NCBI RefSeq assembly: GCF_900105065.1
Contig: NZ_LT629749.1
Span: forward strand, 1,798,001 to 1,862,000
Length of the DNA stretch: 64,000 bases
Reading direction: 5' to 3'
Source: Friedmanniella luteola
Lineage (GTDB): Bacteria > Actinomycetota > Actinomycetes > Propionibacteriales > Propionibacteriaceae
Below are positions 61,189 to 64,000 of the stretch, piece after piece. Under the pieces are notes generated by a model. The model saw only the letters and a list, made by a program, of their open reading frames with translations, made no database searches and was not told the DNA's origin. Position numbers and translations under genes: made by a program. How positions within the stretch are numbered: position 1 is the first letter of the stretch; each line of letters starts with the position of its first letter.

Positions 61189-63054
61189 TCAGCGGTCGCC
61201 GGTGGTCACCGTGATGGCGGCGTTGAGCAGGGCCAGGTGGCTGAGCCCCTGGGGCAGGTTGCCGAGGAAGGCCCCGGTCCCGGGCTCGACCATCTCGGCC
61301 AGCAGGCCGACGTCGTTCGGCGTGCCCATCAGCTCGTCCATGAGCTCGCGCGCCTCGTCCCCGCGGCCGACCAGCTGCAGGGCCGACACCATCCAGTAGG
61401 AGCAGGCGACGAAGAGGCCCTCCTCCTGCTCGGCCCCGCTGTAGCGGTAGAGGTGCGGTCCGTGCCCCAGCTCGCGACGCAGCGCGTCCAGCGTCGAGGA
61501 CATCCGCTCGCCGCGGTCGAACCCGCTGATCGCGTGCAGCAGGATCGAGGCGTCCAGCTGGTCGCTGCCCGGGTACCAGAGGTAGGCGCCGCGCTCCTCG
61601 GACCAGGCGTTCTCCTCCACCCAGGTGCGGATCAGGTCGGCCTCGCTGGCCCAGCGGTCGGCCGACCCCGGCACCTGGCCGATCTCGGCGAGGTGGGCGG
61701 CCTGGGTCAGGGCGTGCCAGCAGCCCAGCTTCGAGGTCGTGTAGTGCTGCAGCTCGGGCAGCTCCCACATGCCGGAGTCCTGGCTGCGCCACAGGTCGCA
61801 GGCCCGGTCCGCGATCACGGTGAGCTGGCGGCCCGTCGCGTCGTCGAGCACGTTGCCGTGGTCCACGTAGAGCTGGACGATGCTGAAGATGTCGCCGAAG
61901 ACGCCCAGCTGCAGCTGGCCGCTGGCCGCGTTCCCGCTGACGACGGGGCCGACGTGCCGCCAGCCGGGGACGTCGTGGTGCCGCGGCTCCTGGTCCGGGA
62001 ATCCGCCGCTCAGGGTGTAGAACACCTGCGGCTCGTCGACGAAGCGGCGCATGGTGGCCAGCAGCCAGCTCATGGCGCTGTGGGTCTCCTCGCGCACCCC
62101 GAAGCGGAACAGCGCCGTCAGCGAGTAGGCCATGTCGCGGATCCAGGCGTAGCGGTAGTCCCAGTTCTTCCCGCCGGCCAGCGACTCCGGCAGCGACGGG
62201 GTGGCCGCGGCCGCCAGCGCCCCGGTGGGGGCGTAGATGAGCTGCTTCAGCACCAGGGCGCTGCGCTCGACCGCGGACGCCCAGGGCCCGTCCCAGCTGA
62301 AGGTGCCGCTCCAGCGCTGCCAGTTGGCCACCGTCCGGTCGACGCCCTCGTCGAGGTCGGCGGGAGCCGGCAGGTAGAGCGCCTCGTCGGCGGTGGCCAC
62401 CAGGCCCAGCAGGTGCCGCGAGCCCGGGGCGGTGGTGTAGCGCACGGTGACGTCGCGGTCGCCGACCTCCACGCCGTCGTCCTCGAGGGTGCGCGGGGCC
62501 AGGGTCAGGCCGTCCAGCCGCAGCACCTTGCCGTGCACGGTGTCGTGCATCCAGGGTGAGGCGGAGTTGAGGCACGTGCCGGGGACGATGCGGCCGGTGA
62601 GCGTGACGGTGCCCTCGACCCCGTCCAGCCGGCGGGCCAGCTCGGCCCACGGCAGCCGGCCCGCGATGCCGGTGTTGAGCGAGTCGGTGACCCGGACGAC
62701 GCCGCTCGCGGTGCGGAACGTCGTCTCCAGCACGTTGGTGCCCTCGAGGTAGCGCCGGCTGGCCGTGAACTCCTCGTCGGGGCACAGGTCGACGTGGCCA
62801 CCGTTGTCCGCGTCCAGCAGCGCTCCGAAGGCCACCGCGCCGTGCAGGTCGGGCAGCGGCAGCCAGTCGATCCGCCCGTCCCGGGCGACGAGGCCGATGG
62901 TCCGTCCGTCCCCGATGGTGGCGTAGGTCCGCAGGTCGGCGTAGCCGTCGGCGTCGCGCTCGTCGACGACGGCCTGCACGGGCTCCCCGTCCCGCCACGT
63001 CAGCTGGTCGGTGCCGACCCGGGCGGGTGGCGGCGGGCTCGGTGCGGGGCTCAT
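61189..63054 (-). CDS. Glycoside hydrolase family 15 protein (trehalase/glucoamylase type)
   Basis: The 621-residue cytoplasmic protein has the N-terminal beta-sandwich typical of archaeal/actinobacterial GH15 (YATIGDGRTIGLVARDGRIDWLPLPD) and the (alpha/alpha)6 barrel with KNWDYRYAWIRDMAYSLTALFRFG, SGQLQLGVFGDIFSIV and EEGLFVACSYWMVSALQLVGR. Relatives in mycobacteria hydrolyse trehalose. The substrate is inferred, as glucoamylases share the fold. ATG 63054 follows TAGGTT by nine bases. It is not linked to other trehalose genes here. Confidence 0.88.
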   Translation of the reverse strand: MSPAPSPPPPARVGTDQLTWRDGEPVQAVVDERDADGYADLRTYATIGDGRTIGLVARDGRIDWLPLPDLHGAVAFGALLDADNGGHVDLCPDEEFTASRRYLEGTNVLETTFRTASGVVRVTDSLNTGIAGRLPWAELARRLDGVEGTVTLTGRIVPGTCLNSASPWMHDTVHGKVLRLDGLTLAPRTLEDDGVEVGDRDVTVRYTTAPGSRHLLGLVATADEALYLPAPADLDEGVDRTVANWQRWSGTFSWDGPWASAVERSALVLKQLIYAPTGALAAAATPSLPESLAGGKNWDYRYAWIRDMAYSLTALFRFGVREETHSAMSWLLATMRRFVDEPQVFYTLSGGFPDQEPRHHDVPGWRHVGPVVSGNAASGQLQLGVFGDIFSIVQLYVDHGNVLDDATGRQLTVIADRACDLWRSQDSGMWELPELQHYTTSKLGCWHALTQAAHLAEIGQVPGSADRWASEADLIRTWVEENAWSEERGAYLWYPGSDQLDASILLHAISGFDRGERMSSTLDALRRELGHGPHLYRYSGAEQEEGLFVACSYWMVSALQLVGRGDEARELMDELMGTPNDVGLLAEMVEPGTGAFLGNLPQGLSHLALLNAAITVTTGDR

Positions 63055-63066
63055 GGTGTGCCCAAC

Positions 63067-63624
63067 CTACGGAGTGGCCGGCGGGGGCGGCGCCGCCGCA
63101 TCGGGCGGGCCCTCCTCGCCGGTCCCCGCGCCGGCCAGCTCGACCACCACGTCGAGGTGGCCGAGATGGCGGGCGTACTCCTGCACCAGGTGCAGGAGGA
63201 CGCGCTCCAGGGTGGGGGGTGCGCCTCCGTCCCACCGCGGACCGGGGGCACCGACCTCGTCCAGCGCGTGCGCGGCCGCGACCGCCCGGGTCACACCGCC
63301 CTGGGCCTCCAGCCGCTCGAGCAGCGCGCCCGCGTCCGTGCCGGGGGCGACCCGCCACACGCCGTCGCCGTCGGCGTCACCCCACGGCTCGTCCACCGGC
63401 CGCCCCTCGAAGCCCCAGACCAGCCAGCGCCGCTCGACGTGCTCGAGGTGCTGCACGAGCTCGAGCGGGGTCCAGCCGGACGGCAGTCGGCTGACGTGGC
63501 GGTGGTCGGCGGGCAGGGAGCGCACCTTCGCCACCACGGTGGTGCGGAAGAAGTCGAGGTAGCCGGTCAGCACGTCGGTGCGGCTCGCCCGCGGCAGCAG
63601 CGGGGACGGGAACGGGAGGGTCAC
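63067..63624 (-). CDS. DinB-fold protein (DUF664-like)
   Basis: The 185-residue protein matches the DinB/DUF664 four-helix fold: RTDVLTGYLDFFRTTVVAKV, SGWTPLELVQHLEHVERRWLVWGFEG (first metal His), TLERVLLHLVQEYARHLGHLDVVVEL (HLVQEYARHxGHxD with two further His). Relatives are mycothiol- or bacillithiol-dependent S-transferases, fitting an actinobacterium. GTG 63624 is six bases after TAGGCT, a leaderless start. Confidence 0.8.
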   Translation of the reverse strand: MTLPFPSPLLPRASRTDVLTGYLDFFRTTVVAKVRSLPADHRHVSRLPSGWTPLELVQHLEHVERRWLVWGFEGRPVDEPWGDADGDGVWRVAPGTDAGALLERLEAQGGVTRAVAAAHALDEVGAPGPRWDGGAPPTLERVLLHLVQEYARHLGHLDVVVELAGAGTGEEGPPDAAAPPPPATP

Positions 63625-63630
63625 CGGGGG

Positions 63631-63636
63631 AGCCTA
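63631..63636 (-). promoter_or_regulatory. -10 box of the DinB-like gene
   Basis: TAGGCT (minus strand) ends six bases before GTG 63624. Confidence 0.45.
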
Positions 63637-63680
63637 CGGAGGTCTCGACGGGTGCCGGGTACGGGTGGCAGCCTGGCGCC

Positions 63681-64000
63681 ATGACCGCCGAACCTCGTGG
63701 CCCCCGGATCCGTCAGGTGGTGCTGGACACCGACGACGCCCGCTCCCTGGCCGAGTTCTACCGCCGCTTCTTCTTCCTGACCTACCGGGCCGGGGACGAG
63801 CCGCCGCCGCCCGGGGAGGCCGACGAGCGGGGCCGGGACTGGCTGGTGCTGCACGGCGACGACGGCCTCGGGCTGGCGTTCCAGCAGGTCGAGGACGCCC
63901 CGCGCTCGACCTGGCCCGAGCACGGCCAGGCGCAGATGCTGCACCTGGACACGACGGTCGACTCGGCCGCGGAGCTCCTCCGGCAGCGGGACCGCGCCCT
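63681..64000 (+). CDS. VOC-family (glyoxalase/bleomycin-resistance fold) protein, 3'-truncated
   Basis: The open frame from ATG 63681 runs off the end of the window after 106 codons. It starts MTAEPRGPRIRQVVLDTDDARSLAEFYRRFF, the first beta-alpha unit of a VOC domain, and continues DWLVLHGDDGLGLAFQQVEDAPRSTWPE and QMLHLDTTV, the second metal-ligand strand with His. Actinobacteria carry many such proteins of unassigned substrate. It is divergent from the DinB gene with 56 bases between starts. Confidence 0.78.
   Translation, partial: MTAEPRGPRIRQVVLDTDDARSLAEFYRRFFFLTYRAGDEPPPPGEADERGRDWLVLHGDDGLGLAFQQVEDAPRSTWPEHGQAQMLHLDTTVDSAAELLRQRDRA

Overview
This window is chromosomal DNA from a high-GC actinobacterium. 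Start codons are mostly ATG/GTG, neighbouring genes often overlap by 1 or 4 bases (ATGA/GTGA/TGATG), and many genes have a TANNNT -10 box only 6-8 bases before the start codon, which predicts leaderless mRNAs. The gene content fits a Geodermatophilaceae-like soil or rock actinomycete (Blastococcus/Geodermatophilus/Modestobacter type). That family call is inference from gene content, not a database result. I saw no phage, IS element, CRISPR array, rRNA or tRNA.

Layout. (1) 1-5.1 kb: the end of a YchJ-like gene, the TrkA-type potassium regulators ceoC and ceoB, and divergently a KimA-like potassium permease overlapping a TRAM-domain RNA methyltransferase. (2) 5.1-7.9 kb: a three-gene operon of a DUF1190 lipoprotein, a glutathionylspermidine-synthase-like ATP-grasp ligase and a DUF350 membrane protein, the least understood system here. 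(3) 7.9-17.6 kb: S9 peptidase, aconitase behind a 22-bp palindrome, a repeat-rich gap, a PPK2 kinase, an FMN reductase, and a GT2 / haem-oxygenase-fold / CDGSH group. (4) 17.6-20.7 kb: a TPP riboswitch driving a YkoEDC-type ECF transporter. (5) 20.8-26.6 kb: MOSC protein, secreted PKD phosphatase, membrane glycosyltransferase, small kinase. (6) 26.6-41.2 kb: the conserved actinobacterial core (HIT, dxs, fadBA, RNase D, DUF3000, hemE, hemY/cgoX, hemQ, msrB). From memory, together with ceoBC-permease-methyltransferase it resembles the Rv2674-Rv2692 region of M. tuberculosis. A stand-alone LigD-type polymerase follows. (7) 41.3-51 kb: accessory region with a DJ-1/ADH/DUF2254 operon, a formaldehyde-dehydrogenase-like ADH, GAF-LuxR and AraC regulators and a degenerate histidine kinase. 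(8) 51-64 kb: RibD-like reductase, second PPK2, and a complete sulfate-assimilation operon (leader ORF, sulfite reductase, zinc ribbon, cysH, cysC, cysD, cysN, cbiX), then YihY, a GH15 enzyme, DinB and a truncated VOC gene.

How the parts work together. CysDN makes APS, CysC can make PAPS, CysH reduces APS to sulfite, and SirA reduces sulfite to sulfide using sirohaem whose iron CbiX inserts. HemE, HemY/CgoX and HemQ are consecutive parts of the Gram-positive coproporphyrin haem route. KimA and CeoBC point to potassium homeostasis. Many convergent gene ends are closed by strong hairpins or by a dispersed palindromic repeat with the core CCTGAGCCTGTCGAAGG.
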